From: Bradyrhizobium roseum | Lineage (GTDB): Bacteria; Pseudomonadota; Alphaproteobacteria; Rhizobiales; Xanthobacteraceae | Assembly: GCF_030413175.1 (NCBI RefSeq) | Contig: NZ_CP129212.1 | Location: forward strand, 5,928,450-5,992,449 | Length of the DNA stretch: 64,000 nucleotides | Direction of reading: 5' to 3' | Part shown: positions 34,618-48,086 of the stretch, one piece after another | Layout of the letters: each line of letters opens with the position of its first letter | Numbering within the stretch: position 1 is the first letter of the stretch | Program-made: the position numbers and the translations under genes | Notes under the pieces: model-generated | Database searches by the model: none | What the model was told of the DNA's origin: nothing | Seen by the model: the letters and a program-made list of their open reading frames with translations, nothing else

Positions 34618-35508
34618 ATGACTTCGATGCCCCCTACCTACCGTGTCAGCTTCGCCGTCGGCGATGAAACCGCCGCCAAGGGTGTTGTAGATGTGTTAAC
34701 CGAGATTTTTTTTGAGGGCGAGGCAGCGATGGCTGCGTTCGAGCGGCCGGATGGTCGATGGGACGTTACGGTGCACTTTGCCGATCCGCCCGATCAGCCG
34801 CTGCTGCGCGAGCTGGTTACCAATGCCGCGGGCGCGGATATCGCCGCAGGCATCGTGTTCGACACGGTCGAGGCCAGGGACTGGGTCAGGGCCAGCCTTG
34901 AAGACCTGGTTCCCGTGCCCGCGGGGCGCTTCATCGTCCATGGCCAGCATGACCGCGAGCGGATCGCAGCCAACAAGCTCGGCATCGAGATCGAGGCGGC
35001 GCTGGCCTTCGGCACCGGCCACCACGGCACCACGCGCGGCTGCCTGCTATTGCTCGATCTTGTCCTCAAGTCCCGGCGGCCGCGTCGCGTGCTCGATCTC
35101 GGCACCGGTACGGGCGTGCTGGCGATCGCAGCGGCCAAGGCGCTGCACGAAAAGGTGCTGGCCAGCGATATCGATCCACCCTCGGTGCAGGTCGCCCGCG
35201 AAAATGCTCGGCTCAACGTTGCAGGACATCTGGTGCAGGCGATCCGCGCCACCGGGTTCGCGGCGCCGCAATTTGCGGGTGCCGCGCCGTTCGACCTGGT
35301 GCTGGCGAATATCCTCGCCAATCCGTTGCGGCAACTGGCAGCACCGATGGCGCGCCACCTCGCGCCGGGCGCTTTAGTCATTCTGTCGGGACTGCTGACG
35401 CCTCAGGCGCCGGCCGTCATCGCCGCCTATCGCGCCCGCGGGCTGGTGCCGGTGCGGCACCTGCGTATCGAAGGCTGGAGCAGCCTGCTGCTGCGCAAGG
35501 TGAACTGA
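34618..35508 (+). CDS. prmA: Ribosomal protein L11 methyltransferase PrmA
   Basis: A 296-aa cytosolic enzyme that trimethylates ribosomal protein L11. An N-terminal L11-recognition domain (residues 1-90) is followed by ALAFGTGHHGTTRGCL, motif I VLDLGTGTGVLAIAAAK, ASDIDPPSVQVARENA and the catalytic-region LVLANILANPL. I choose ATG 34618 (MTSMPP); the frame is open to 34579. The first 110 bp are duplicated upstream as a fragment behind pilin A. Confidence 0.92.
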   Translation: MTSMPPTYRVSFAVGDETAAKGVVDVLTEIFFEGEAAMAAFERPDGRWDVTVHFADPPDQPLLRELVTNAAGADIAAGIVFDTVEARDWVRASLEDLVPVPAGRFIVHGQHDRERIAANKLGIEIEAALAFGTGHHGTTRGCLLLLDLVLKSRRPRRVLDLGTGTGVLAIAAAKALHEKVLASDIDPPSVQVARENARLNVAGHLVQAIRATGFAAPQFAGAAPFDLVLANILANPLRQLAAPMARHLAPGALVILSGLLTPQAPAVIAAYRARGLVPVRHLRIEGWSSLLLRKVN

Positions 35509-35512
35509 GCTT

Positions 35513-35704
35513 CTACTCGGGCAATCGGCGCGGATTGCGGGCCGGCACGCCCTTCGCGTCGTCACGTTGTGCGCGCTTGATCCGCGCTTCTGCAAACCGG
35601 TCCAGCATCTGGACGATGACACCGCGCTGCTTCTTGTTGGCGACCGGTGGAATCGGGCCGCGGTCGGCCGGGGGCGAAATCTTCTCAAACGTGAAAACAG
35701 GCAT
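35513..35704 (-). CDS. Small conserved-looking hypothetical protein
   Basis: A 63-aa basic protein beginning MPVFTFEKISPPADRG, with AGAGGGG 7 nt before the ATG. The N-terminal strand is followed by a Pro-rich link, one amphipathic helix (QMLDRFAEARIKRAQ) and a basic tail. No domain recognised. It converges on prmA with only 4 bp between the stops. The strong ribosome site and coherent composition support a real gene. Confidence 0.68.
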   Translation of the reverse strand: MPVFTFEKISPPADRGPIPPVANKKQRGVIVQMLDRFAEARIKRAQRDDAKGVPARNPRRLPE

Positions 35705-35949
35705 GGTGCATCCCCTCTTCGTTGAGTTGAAACACTCCTCGAGCCTCCCAATACGCTGAAGCCAACGGCCAGCCCCGCAATACCGTTCCATCCGGCTCAT
35801 GTGGACAGGTATAATTAAGCACGGATTATGCCAAAATGTGGTCGAACCCGGCGCGCTGCGGTCCGCTCCACCAAAACTTGACCGGCCACGGTTTCTTCGC
35901 GCGAAGCCGGTATCCACTTTGCACGAAAACGCGATAAAGTGACGCCGCA

Positions 35950-37785
35950 ATGTTCGAAGCTCATTTCCAGACATTCGAAGAACCCGAAAGCGGCGTCGCG
36001 CTCGCGGCGCGGCTGGCCGCGTTCCGTGAGGAGCTGGCGCGGCGGAAGCTGACCGGATTCGTGGTGCCCCGCGCCGACCAGCAGCAGAACGAGTATGTCG
36101 CGCCTTCCGAAGAGCGGCTGGCGTGGCTCACCGGCTTCACCGGTTCGGCCGGCATGGCGATCGTGCTGACCCGCGAGGCCGCCGTTTTCGTCGACGGCCG
36201 CTATACGCTGCAGGCCGCCAAGCAGGTCGACCGCAAGGCCTGGCACATCGAGCCGCTGGCCGATCCACCGCCGGAACACTGGCTGGCCAAGCATCTTGTG
36301 GCCGGCGACCGCCTAGGCTTTGACCCGTGGCTGCACACTTCTACGGCAGCCGAGCGGCTGGCCACTGCCTGCGCGCGGGCGGGCGCCGAACTGATCGCGG
36401 TCGACAGCAACCCGCTGGACCAGGTGTGGACCGAGCGTCCCGCCCCGCCGCTCGGCCCGGTTTCGATCCATGGCGTGCAATTTTCCGGCGAGATCGAGGC
36501 CGAAAAGCTCAAACGGATCCGGCATGAGATCCACAGGCTCGGGGCCGAGGCGCTGGTGCTGTCGGACAGCCATGCGGTGGCCTGGACGTTCAATATCCGC
36601 GGCGCCGACGTCTCGTATACGCCGCTGCCTCTTTCCTATGCGCTGGTGCCGAAGGACGGTCGGCCTACCGTCTTCATCGACCACCGCAAGCTTTCCAACC
36701 TGACGCGCAACCATCTCGAGCAATCGGCCGACGTGCGCGATCCCGACGCGCTGGTGCCCGAACTCACCGCGCTGGCGCGCGGCGGCGCTGCGATTGCGCT
36801 CGACAGCGCCACCGCCGCGGACGCGCTCAGCCGCCTGATCGCGGGCGCCGGCGGCAAGCCGCTGCGCGGCGCCGACCCGGTCAGCCTGCTGAAGGCGGTG
36901 AAGAACCTCACCGAGATCGATGGGACCAGGACCGCGCACCAGCGCGACGCGGTGGCGCTGACGCGCTTCCTCGCCTGGATCGACCGCGAGGCGCCGTCCG
37001 GCGCCTTGACCGAAATCGACACCGTCGAGGCGCTGGAAACGTTTCGGCGCCAGACCTGTGCGCTGAAGGACGTTTCATTTCCGACCATCGCCGGCACCGG
37101 GCCGAACGGCGCGATCGTGCATTACCGCGTCACCCGCAAGAGCAACCGGCGGATTGCGCCGGGCGATCTGCTGCTGGTCGATTCCGGCGCGCAATATGAG
37201 GACGGCACCACCGACGTCACCCGCACGATCGCGATCGGCACGCCGACCGACGAGATGCGCGACCGCTTCACCCGCGTGCTGCGCGGACACATCGCGATCG
37301 CGCGCGCGATCTTTCCCGACGGCACCACCGGCGCGCAACTCGATTCCTTTGCGCGGCAATTTCTATGGCAGGCCGGCCTCGATTTCGAGCACGGCACCGG
37401 CCACGGCGTCGGCAGCTACCTGTCGGTGCATGAAGGTCCGGCGCGGATCTCGAAACTCGGCACCGCGCCGTTGAAGCGGGGCATGATCCTCTCCAACGAG
37501 CCCGGCTACTACAAGACCGACACCTACGGCATCCGGATCGAGAACCTCGAACTCGTCATCGGCGCCGATGTCGCCGGTGCGGAAAAACCGGTGAATGCGT
37601 TCGAGACGCTGACGCTGGCGCCGATCGATCGCCGCCTGATCGACGTCAACATGCTGAGCGCCACCGAACTGAAATGGCTCAACGACTACCACGGGCGCGT
37701 CAACCGGGTGGTGCGGCCGCATCTCGACGACAACGCCACCAGGCTGTGGCTGGACGAGGCGACGGCAGCGCTGCTGCCGCTTTAG
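35950..37785 (+). CDS. pepP: Xaa-Pro aminopeptidase (aminopeptidase P, M24B), long form
   Basis: A 611-aa metalloenzyme with two creatinase-like N-terminal domains (residues 1-330) and an M24 pita-bread domain. Metal ligands are in VDSGAQYEDGTTDVTRT (two Asp), HGTGHGVGSYLSVHEGP (His) and ILSNEPGYY / IRIENLELV (two Glu). It removes N-terminal residues preceding proline in cytosolic peptides. The length matches eukaryote-like three-domain aminopeptidase P rather than the 440-aa E. coli PepP. The gap 35705-35949 shows nothing clear. Confidence 0.9.
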   Translation: MFEAHFQTFEEPESGVALAARLAAFREELARRKLTGFVVPRADQQQNEYVAPSEERLAWLTGFTGSAGMAIVLTREAAVFVDGRYTLQAAKQVDRKAWHIEPLADPPPEHWLAKHLVAGDRLGFDPWLHTSTAAERLATACARAGAELIAVDSNPLDQVWTERPAPPLGPVSIHGVQFSGEIEAEKLKRIRHEIHRLGAEALVLSDSHAVAWTFNIRGADVSYTPLPLSYALVPKDGRPTVFIDHRKLSNLTRNHLEQSADVRDPDALVPELTALARGGAAIALDSATAADALSRLIAGAGGKPLRGADPVSLLKAVKNLTEIDGTRTAHQRDAVALTRFLAWIDREAPSGALTEIDTVEALETFRRQTCALKDVSFPTIAGTGPNGAIVHYRVTRKSNRRIAPGDLLLVDSGAQYEDGTTDVTRTIAIGTPTDEMRDRFTRVLRGHIAIARAIFPDGTTGAQLDSFARQFLWQAGLDFEHGTGHGVGSYLSVHEGPARISKLGTAPLKRGMILSNEPGYYKTDTYGIRIENLELVIGADVAGAEKPVNAFETLTLAPIDRRLIDVNMLSATELKWLNDYHGRVNRVVRPHLDDNATRLWLDEATAALLPL

Positions 37786-37839
37786 GCGTCATTCTCCGCG
37801 TGGAGGGTGAGAAAGATCGTAGAGATAGATCGTTGCCTG

Positions 37840-37892
37840 CATGAGCGCTTGCGACATGCGGGATGCCGGTCCCGCATATCGCTGCGCTCATG
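37840..37892. repeat. REP-type palindrome
   Basis: CATGAGCGC (37840-37848) pairs with GCGCTCATG (37884-37892), and the inner ATGCGGGA pairs with TCCCGCAT, making a long imperfect hairpin. Related to the element at 26737-26841. It occupies the 264-bp gap between pepP and the MFS gene; no gene seen there. Confidence 0.6.
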
Positions 37893-38049
37893 ACGGGCTA
37901 CAGAAGTGGCCGCCTGCTTTCGCGCAGCGAAACGCGCCCCGCCTCCCCAATTCGGCATGGCGGCATGCTCAAACATCCCTATCCGGCCCGAGCCTGCGCG
38001 CTACAGTGCGATCCAACCAGAATCTTCAACCAGCAGGGATCAGAACTAA

Positions 38050-39327
38050 ATGCACGGCGTCGCGGGCAAGCCGCCCGGCGCGGCGGCGGATGCCGTTGCG
38101 ACCTCGAAGATCATGCTGCTGATGCTGGTCGCCATGACCGGCGTCGCGCCGATCTCGCTGTATATGCTGGTGCCGGCGCTGCCGGTGCTGGCGACGACGT
38201 TCGGCGGCGACATTTCGGTCGCGCAGATGACGGTGTCGCTCTACATGGTCGGCATCGCCTGCTCGCAGCTCATCATGGGACCGCTGTCGGACAAGTACGG
38301 CCGCCGTCAGGTGCTGCTCGCGGGCCTGGGGCTGATGGTGGCGGCCAGCATCGGCTGTTCACTGGCGCAGACGCTGCCGCAACTGATCGCCGCGCGTTTC
38401 CTGCAGGCGCTCGGCGGCGCCACCGGCATGGTGGTGAGCCGCGCCATCATCCGCGATCTCTATAGCCGCGACCGCATCAGCTCGATGATCAGCCTCGTCA
38501 TCGGGGTGATGATGACCGCGCAGATGCTGAGCGCGCTGGTCGGCGGCCTGCTGGAGACCGCGTTCGGCTGGCGCGCGATCTTCTATTTCATCACCGTCGC
38601 CTCGATCAGCGTCGCGGTCCTGATCGCGCTGGCGCTGCCCGAGACACGCCGCGAGCGTGCTGCGAGCAGCAGCTTTCGCGGCGATATCGGCAAGCTGGTC
38701 CGCGACCGTGCCTTTCTCGGCTTTGTGCTGTGCCAGGTGCTGGCGTCGCAGATCATCTTCACCTTTGCGGGCGGCGGGCCGTATATCGTGGTGACGCAGA
38801 TGGGCCGCACCACCGCCGAATACGGCGCGTGGTTCGCCACGACCGGGTTTGCGTATCTCGTCGGCAACCTGTTCTGTGTCCGCTTCGCGCCGCGCCATTC
38901 GCTGGAGAAGCTGATCTGGTTCGGCCTGGCGCTGCAATTTGGTGGCGCGCTTCTGAACCTCGTGTTCAGCCTCACCGGCACCAACCAGGCGCCGATGTGG
39001 CTGTTCGGCACCCAGATGATCGTGATGGTCGCCAACGCCTTCGTGATGAACAACGCCGCCGCCGGCGCTATCAGCGTCCGCCCCGAGGCCGCCGGCACCG
39101 CCGCCGGCGCGATGGGTTTTCTGCAGCAGGGCATTGGCGCACTGGTCTCGCAATTCGGCGCCTATCTCGGCGGCCACTCCACCACCACGTTGCCGCTGAC
39201 GGCCGCGATCTTCGCGCTTTCGATCGCCTGTGCGTCGGCGATGTTCTTTCTGGTGCCGCGACAGACGGTCGTGGTCAGCGAGGAGTTGATCAAGAAGGCG
39301 GAGGAGGAAGAGAGCGGGATGCTGTGA
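38050..39327 (+). CDS. Bcr/CflA-family MFS drug-efflux transporter
   Basis: A 425-aa, 12-helix transporter. ISLYMLVPALPVLATTFGGD, MVGIACSQLIMGPLSDKYGRR and RFLQALGGATGMVVSRAIIRDL are Bcr/CflA signatures. The last 15 residues are charged (EELIKKAEEEESG). Exports small drugs or metabolites by proton antiport. Start ATG 38050, with AGGGATCAG upstream. Confidence 0.9.
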   Translation: MHGVAGKPPGAAADAVATSKIMLLMLVAMTGVAPISLYMLVPALPVLATTFGGDISVAQMTVSLYMVGIACSQLIMGPLSDKYGRRQVLLAGLGLMVAASIGCSLAQTLPQLIAARFLQALGGATGMVVSRAIIRDLYSRDRISSMISLVIGVMMTAQMLSALVGGLLETAFGWRAIFYFITVASISVAVLIALALPETRRERAASSSFRGDIGKLVRDRAFLGFVLCQVLASQIIFTFAGGGPYIVVTQMGRTTAEYGAWFATTGFAYLVGNLFCVRFAPRHSLEKLIWFGLALQFGGALLNLVFSLTGTNQAPMWLFGTQMIVMVANAFVMNNAAAGAISVRPEAAGTAAGAMGFLQQGIGALVSQFGAYLGGHSTTTLPLTAAIFALSIACASAMFFLVPRQTVVVSEELIKKAEEEESGML

Positions 39328-39360
39328 GGGTGTTGTACGACGCTGGCGCCCCACTCTCCG

Positions 39361-39483
39361 CCGTCATCCTCCGCGAAGGCGGAGGATCCAATACGCCGCG
39401 ACTTCTCGGTCTACCACTAGCGCCTCCGGAATACTGGGTCACCCGCCCCAGTGCGCAATTGCGGACAAGGCGGGTGACGACGC
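39361..39483. repeat. Intergenic palindromic repeat, family shared with 57489-57602
   Basis: Begins with the inverted pair ATCCTCCGCGAAGGCGGAGGAT and ends with GGGTCACCCGCC...GGCGGGTGACGAC. The internal ...GGAATACTGGGTCACCCGCC block recurs near 57536. It fills most of the 181 bp between convergent genes. Confidence 0.65.
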
Positions 39484-39508
39484 CGTCATGTGGGAGAGAG
39501 CGCGCGCC

Positions 39509-43458
<3,950 letters not shown>

Positions 43459-43563
43459 GTGACGGCAACTCCCACTGGTCAGGTTCTGACACCGGCCCCG
43501 CCCGGGAGCCGACTCTGCAGGTGTTAGAATCGACACATCACTAGCAGATCTTGGGAGCGTTTT

Positions 43564-43578
43564 GTACTATATTTGTTC
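43564..43578. promoter_or_regulatory. LexA-box-like site upstream of recN
   Basis: GTAC-N7-GTTC on the plus strand, one mismatch from the alphaproteobacterial SOS box GTTC-N7-GTTC. It lies in the 196-bp gap between bamD and recN where the recN promoter should be. recN is a standard SOS gene. Candidate only. Confidence 0.35.
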
Positions 43579-43654
43579 ACGTTATGGACAGAAGATGAAT
43601 GTGCTTACGCTGCAAGCCCTGAGGTATCAGCCCAGAGGTATCAGCCCAGACTTG

Positions 43655-44563
43655 TCAGCCCAGCCCCATCTTCTTGAAGGCCCTGGAGATATAGGAACCC
43701 TTGTTCTCGCTCGGCTCGACACCGCCGCCCTTCACGAGATTATAGGCGTCCTTGTACCACTTGCTGTCCGGGAAATTGTGCCCGAGCACGGCGGCGGCCG
43801 TCTGAGCCTCGCCGACGATGCCGATCGCCATATAGGCCTCGGTAAGCCGCGCCAGCGCCTCCTCGACGTGCCGGGTGGTCTGGTAGCGGGTCACGACCGT
43901 CTTGAAACGGTTGATGGCGGCGGTGTAGTCGCGCTTTTCCATGTAGTAGCGGCCGACATCCATCTCCTTGCCGGCGAGCTGGTCGCGGGCGCCCTCAAGC
44001 TTGGCCTTGGCGGAGTTCGCGTATTCGGACGTCGGGTATTTGCGAATCACCTCTTCCAGCGCCGCGATCGCCTTTTCGGTGCGGCCCTGGTCGCGGGAGA
44101 TGTCCGGGATCTGGTCGTAATGCGAGGCCGCAATCAGATATTGCGCGTAGGCCGCATCCGAACTGCCGGGATGCAGCGTGACGTAACGGGTAGCCGCGCC
44201 GATGCAGCTGTCGTAATCGCCCTGATTGTAGAAGGAATAGGCCGACATCAGCAGCGATTTGCGCGCCCAGTCGGAATAGGGATGCTGGCGGTCGACTTCC
44301 TCGAATTTCTTCGCCGCCGCCTTGTTATCCTTGCGCTGGTTCATCAGGTACAAGCCCTCATTATAGAGCTTGTCCGCCGGTTCCTCGTTGAAGGTGTCGT
44401 CCTTGGCGGTGAACTTGTCCCACAGCGCGCCGGTGCCGCATCCGCTCAGGGGTATCGCAAGTGCAATCAGGCCTGCCGCCAGCCGCAGCGACCGTCCGGC
44501 TCCGGCGAAGCCGGAAAACCTGAATGATTTGCGTGGTTCAAGCGTCATACGCTGTGCCGCCAT
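43655..44563 (-). CDS. bamD: Outer-membrane assembly lipoprotein BamD
   Basis: A 302-aa lipoprotein of the Bam complex. The lipobox LSGCG places the lipidated Cys at residue 42. Five TPR-like repeats follow (EEPADKLYNEGLYLMNQRKD, VDRQHPYSDWARKSLLMSA, DYTAAINRFKTVVTRYQTT). It folds beta-barrel proteins into the outer membrane together with BamA. Start 44563 or ATG 44548 (MTLEPRK); both keep the signal. Located between lpxC and recN, as in many relatives. Confidence 0.93.
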   Translation of the reverse strand: MAAQRMTLEPRKSFRFSGFAGAGRSLRLAAGLIALAIPLSGCGTGALWDKFTAKDDTFNEEPADKLYNEGLYLMNQRKDNKAAAKKFEEVDRQHPYSDWARKSLLMSAYSFYNQGDYDSCIGAATRYVTLHPGSSDAAYAQYLIAASHYDQIPDISRDQGRTEKAIAALEEVIRKYPTSEYANSAKAKLEGARDQLAGKEMDVGRYYMEKRDYTAAINRFKTVVTRYQTTRHVEEALARLTEAYMAIGIVGEAQTAAAVLGHNFPDSKWYKDAYNLVKGGGVEPSENKGSYISRAFKKMGLG

Positions 44564-44870
44564 TGAATCTGTGACCTGACGCCGTTGATACGTTTGATGA
44601 TCGAGCCCGCCGCTCCATGAACTGCGATCATGGATGCCATATACCCCGTGGCCAATGCTTGGTACCCAATTCTTCGAGAGCCCGTGGTGCGGGCCTGCGG
44701 ATCTCTACTAGCCGAAAAATGGTCCTCGACCAACCGAATACGCAGCCAATTCGCCCGGATTAAGGCGGCTGGACGCCACTGTTACCAGTTGTGGGTGATT
44801 GCGGAAAACGGGCCCGTTCGGTTTCAAGGCCCGGCATTTGTGGAACGCCGCGACGTTTCGAAGCCGAAAG
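44564..44870. other. Intergenic stretch between lpxC and bamD without a supported gene
   Basis: 307 bp. Short frames here have poor codon patterns and no ribosome sites. It probably holds the bamD promoter. I see no clear hairpin terminator for lpxC. Confidence 0.5.
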
Positions 44871-45830
44871 TCAGGAGACGTCCGGACCGTAGGCCGGGGC
44901 GATCAGGCCGCCCACCATGCCCGCGCCGGCCTCCGCGTGACCGCGGGAACGGCGGGCCGGTTCGGCCTCCACCACCCGCCAGGCGCTGCGATCGGCCAGC
45001 AGGGCCGTCAGAACGGCGTGATTCAGCTTGTGGCCGCCGCGCACCGAACGGAAGGCGCCGAGCAACGGCAAACCAGCCAAGGTCAGATCGCCGACCGCGT
45101 CGAGCGCCTTGTGGCGGGCGCATTCGTCGGCAAAGCGCAGCCCTTCCGCATTGAGCAGGCGGTCTTCGTCGAGCACCACGGTGTTCTCGAACGAGGCTCC
45201 GCGCGCAAAGCCGGCGCTCCAGAGCCGCGCCACGTCGTTCATGAAGCCGAACGTGCGGGCGCGCGCGATTTCGCGGCGGAAACTTTCGGGATTGAGATCG
45301 AGCGCAAAATTTTGCCGGCCAATCACCCGATTGGCGAAATCGATCTCGACTTCGACGCGGAGTCCGCCGGCATGCGGGCGCAATTCACCAAAACTGTCAC
45401 CGATCGCAACCTGCACCGGCCGGAGCACCTGGATGAAACGGCGGGAGGCCGACTGGGTGACGATGCCAGCCTGATCGATGGCGGCAACGAAGGCGGCCGC
45501 GCTACCGTCCATGATCGGAACTTCGGGCCCATCGACTTCGATAATGGCGTTGTCGACCCCCATGCCGCGCAAGGCCGCGAGCACATGTTCCGCGGTGGAA
45601 ACCAGCGGGCCTTCATGGTCGCCGAGCACCGTCGCCAGATCGGTGGCGGTGACGGATTTGGCGAGGGCCGGAACTTCGCGATCAGGTTCATCAAGGCTGG
45701 TGCGGACAAAAACAAAGCCTGCATCGACAGGTGCAGGCCCAAGCGTCAGACTGACAGGTAAACCGGAATGAACGCCAACACCCGTGACGGTGGCTTGCGC
45801 CCGAAGCGTGGTTTGGCGACTGAATTTCAT
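44871..45830 (-). CDS. lpxC: UDP-3-O-acyl-N-acetylglucosamine deacetylase LpxC
   Basis: A 319-aa zinc enzyme performing the committed step of lipid A synthesis. Motifs: VTGVGVHSGLPVSLTLGPAP, LVSTAEHVLAALRGMGVDNA (zinc His), EVPIMDGSA, ARTFGF, and HKALDAVGDLTLAG with the second zinc His and Asp. The start is ATG 45830 (MKFSRQTTLR), the common N-terminus; the frame is open to 45947. The C-terminal tail after residue 290 is non-conserved. Confidence 0.95.
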   Translation of the reverse strand: MKFSRQTTLRAQATVTGVGVHSGLPVSLTLGPAPVDAGFVFVRTSLDEPDREVPALAKSVTATDLATVLGDHEGPLVSTAEHVLAALRGMGVDNAIIEVDGPEVPIMDGSAAAFVAAIDQAGIVTQSASRRFIQVLRPVQVAIGDSFGELRPHAGGLRVEVEIDFANRVIGRQNFALDLNPESFRREIARARTFGFMNDVARLWSAGFARGASFENTVVLDEDRLLNAEGLRFADECARHKALDAVGDLTLAGLPLLGAFRSVRGGHKLNHAVLTALLADRSAWRVVEAEPARRSRGHAEAGAGMVGGLIAPAYGPDVS

Positions 45831-46124
45831 CGATAACTGCCCACTACCCGACTTACCTGAAGACAGGAACCGCGCGTGAGCGCCGATTCGCGTCATAGGC
45901 ATCCCCAAGTCACGGCGGACCATAGTCATTGCCCCAAAGCGCGCCAACTCACGCTTCTTTACCGATTATTACCCGATCTCTGCCGCATTCGCGCCAAGGG
46001 TTAACCGGATTGCAGCACGGCCAGGCGCCCTTTTCGCTGGAACAGTCGACCATGAAATGAATAATTAATGATTTAAAATCAGTTGGTTGACTGCCATATC
46101 AAGGCTCGACACCGCGCCCAAGAG
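45831..46124. other. Intergenic stretch before lpxC, no gene
   Basis: The gap between ftsZ and lpxC. It carries an AT-rich patch near 46055-46080 in otherwise GC-rich DNA, likely part of the lpxC promoter. No credible coding frame. Confidence 0.5.
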
Positions 46125-46155
46125 AAAGGCCCCGGCTGTTCCAGCCGGGGCCTTT
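46125..46155. terminator. Strong terminator after ftsZ
   Basis: A 14-bp perfect stem (46125-46138 with 46142-46155) with a 3-nt loop, an A-tract on the left and a T-tract on the right, so it can work on both strands. It ends the murE-to-ftsZ transcript 27 bp after the ftsZ stop. Confidence 0.9.
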
Positions 46156-46181
46156 TGCTTCACGACGATTGTAACAAAAAC

Positions 46182-47996
46182 TCAGTTTGCCTGACGCCGG
46201 AGGAAGGCCGGGATATCAAGATGGTCGTCTCCCTGTGGCGCTGGAGCAACAGGTGCTGGACGGCCATGCACATCCAAACCCTGAGGTGCCGGGCGTTTCG
46301 CGTACTCCGATACCGGATCCTGATTCGCCATCTGCTGGGCCACGGTGCGCTGCGGCTTGCGTTCGGGCAGCGGCGGCAGCGGGGCCATCGACGGGCCGGA
46401 GGCGCGGGCCGCGATCGGCGGCTCGGTCTCTTCGTCGCGGCGGCCGAGGCCGACGTTGGCGAGGCGCTGCAACAGCGACAGCTTGGCCTTCTGCGGGTGA
46501 TCTTCGTCCGCATCGCCGCGGGCCTGCCGGATCTCGTTCTGGGCCGGCATCGGGAGTTCCTCGAACTTGGGCATGCGCGGGGTACGGAGCGGTGCCCGTT
46601 CCGCCGCCTGCGGAATGAACGTTTCAGGCGTCGCGGGCTGCTCGGGCTCGACCCGGGCGGACTCGCCGTGATCCGGGAACAGGCTCGGCTTCTGCGCGAT
46701 CGGGCGGACGGTAACGTCGCCATAGGACGCCGGCTGGATCGGGGCTGCCGGCGACGTTTCGACGGCTGCGGCGATCGCAGCAAGCGCTGCACGCTCGACA
46801 TTGTTCCCTGCGCGGCCAGGCGAGGCGGCGGGCGCGGCCTGCGTCGGAGCCGTCGCCTGCGGCGCGGGCGCCGGCTCGAGCTTCTGGGCGCGTTCGGCCA
46901 ACCGCGCATTGTCGGCGCGCAACCGGGCGGTCAGTTCGGCCAGGCGGCTGTCGGGCGAGGTGGTGGCTGCGGCGGTCGCGGTCGCCGTGGTTGCGACCGC
47001 CGGCGCGGCGGCGGCGTTGCGGGCGATCTGCGCCTGCTCGATGCCGGTCGCGACAACGGAGACGCGGATGATGCCGTCGAGGTTTTCGTCGAAGGTGGCG
47101 CCGACGATGATGTTGGCGTCCTGGTCGACTTCCTCGCGAATTCGGGTGGCGGCTTCGTCGACTTCGAACAGGGTCAGGTCCTTGCCGCCGGTGATCGAGA
47201 TCAGCAGGCCACGGGCGCCCTTCATCGAGGAGTCGTCGATCAGCGGGTTGGCGATCGCCGCTTCGGCCGCAGTCAGCGCGCGCTTCTCGCCGGTGGCTTC
47301 GCCGGTGCCCATCATCGCCTTGCCCATTTCACGCATCACGGCGCGGACGTCGGCGAAGTCGAGGTTGATCAGGCCTTCCTTGACCATCAGGTCGGTGATG
47401 CAGGCGACGCCCGAATAGAGCACCTGGTCGGCCATCGCGAAGGCGTCGGCGAAGGTGGTCTTTTCGTTAGCGACCCGGAACAGGTTCTGGTTCGGGATGA
47501 TCAGCAGCGTGTCGACCACCTTGTGCAGTTCGGCGATGCCGGACTCGGCGGTGCGCATGCGGCGCGCGCCCTCGAAGTGGAACGGCTTGGTCACGACGCC
47601 GACGGTGAGGATGCCCATTTCGCGCGCGGTCTTGGCGATGACGGGGGCCGCCCCGGTGCCGGTGCCGCCGCCCATGCCGGCGGTGACGAACACCATGTTG
47701 GCGCCGGTGAGATGGTCGCGAAGCTCGTCGATGACTTCCTGCGCCGCCGCCGCGCCGACGTCAGGCTGGGACCCCGCGCCAAGGCCCTGCGTCACCTGCG
47801 TGCCCATCTGAACGATGCGCTGCGCCTTCGACATGGTCAGCGCCTGCGCATCGGTATTGGCGACGACGAAATCGACGCCCTGCAACCCGGCAGTGATCAT
47901 GTTATTGACGGCATTGCCGCCTGCTCCACCGACGCCGAAAACGGTAATCCGCGGTTTCAGCTCGCTGATGTCAGGGGGGGTCAGATTGAGTGCCAT
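46182..47996 (-). CDS. ftsZ: Cell division GTPase FtsZ, long-linker form
   Basis: A 604-aa tubulin homologue forming the Z ring. The GTPase domain (residues 1-320) has [14 protein letters not shown], the tubulin signature [10 protein letters not shown] and the NPLIDD T7 loop region. A Pro/Ala-rich linker of about 260 residues follows, then the C-terminal peptide [13 protein letters not shown] that binds FtsA. Such length is typical of rhizobia-type alphaproteobacteria, against about 390 aa in E. coli. The start is ATG 47996 with GAGAGG upstream. Confidence 0.96.
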   Translation of the reverse strand: MALNLTPPDISELKPRITVFGVGGAGGNAVNNMITAGLQGVDFVVANTDAQALTMSKAQRIVQMGTQVTQGLGAGSQPDVGAAAAQEVIDELRDHLTGANMVFVTAGMGGGTGTGAAPVIAKTAREMGILTVGVVTKPFHFEGARRMRTAESGIAELHKVVDTLLIIPNQNLFRVANEKTTFADAFAMADQVLYSGVACITDLMVKEGLINLDFADVRAVMREMGKAMMGTGEATGEKRALTAAEAAIANPLIDDSSMKGARGLLISITGGKDLTLFEVDEAATRIREEVDQDANIIVGATFDENLDGIIRVSVVATGIEQAQIARNAAAAPAVATTATATAAATTSPDSRLAELTARLRADNARLAERAQKLEPAPAPQATAPTQAAPAASPGRAGNNVERAALAAIAAAVETSPAAPIQPASYGDVTVRPIAQKPSLFPDHGESARVEPEQPATPETFIPQAAERAPLRTPRMPKFEELPMPAQNEIRQARGDADEDHPQKAKLSLLQRLANVGLGRRDEETEPPIAARASGPSMAPLPPLPERKPQRTVAQQMANQDPVSEYAKRPAPQGLDVHGRPAPVAPAPQGDDHLDIPAFLRRQAN

Positions 47997-48086
47997 GATT
48001 GCCTCTCGATTACGACGCGCGCGTTGGTTCACCCCGGCCGGCGGCCGCGGGGTTTGGTGAAAATCGTTTCGTCACTGGACCGGTCA

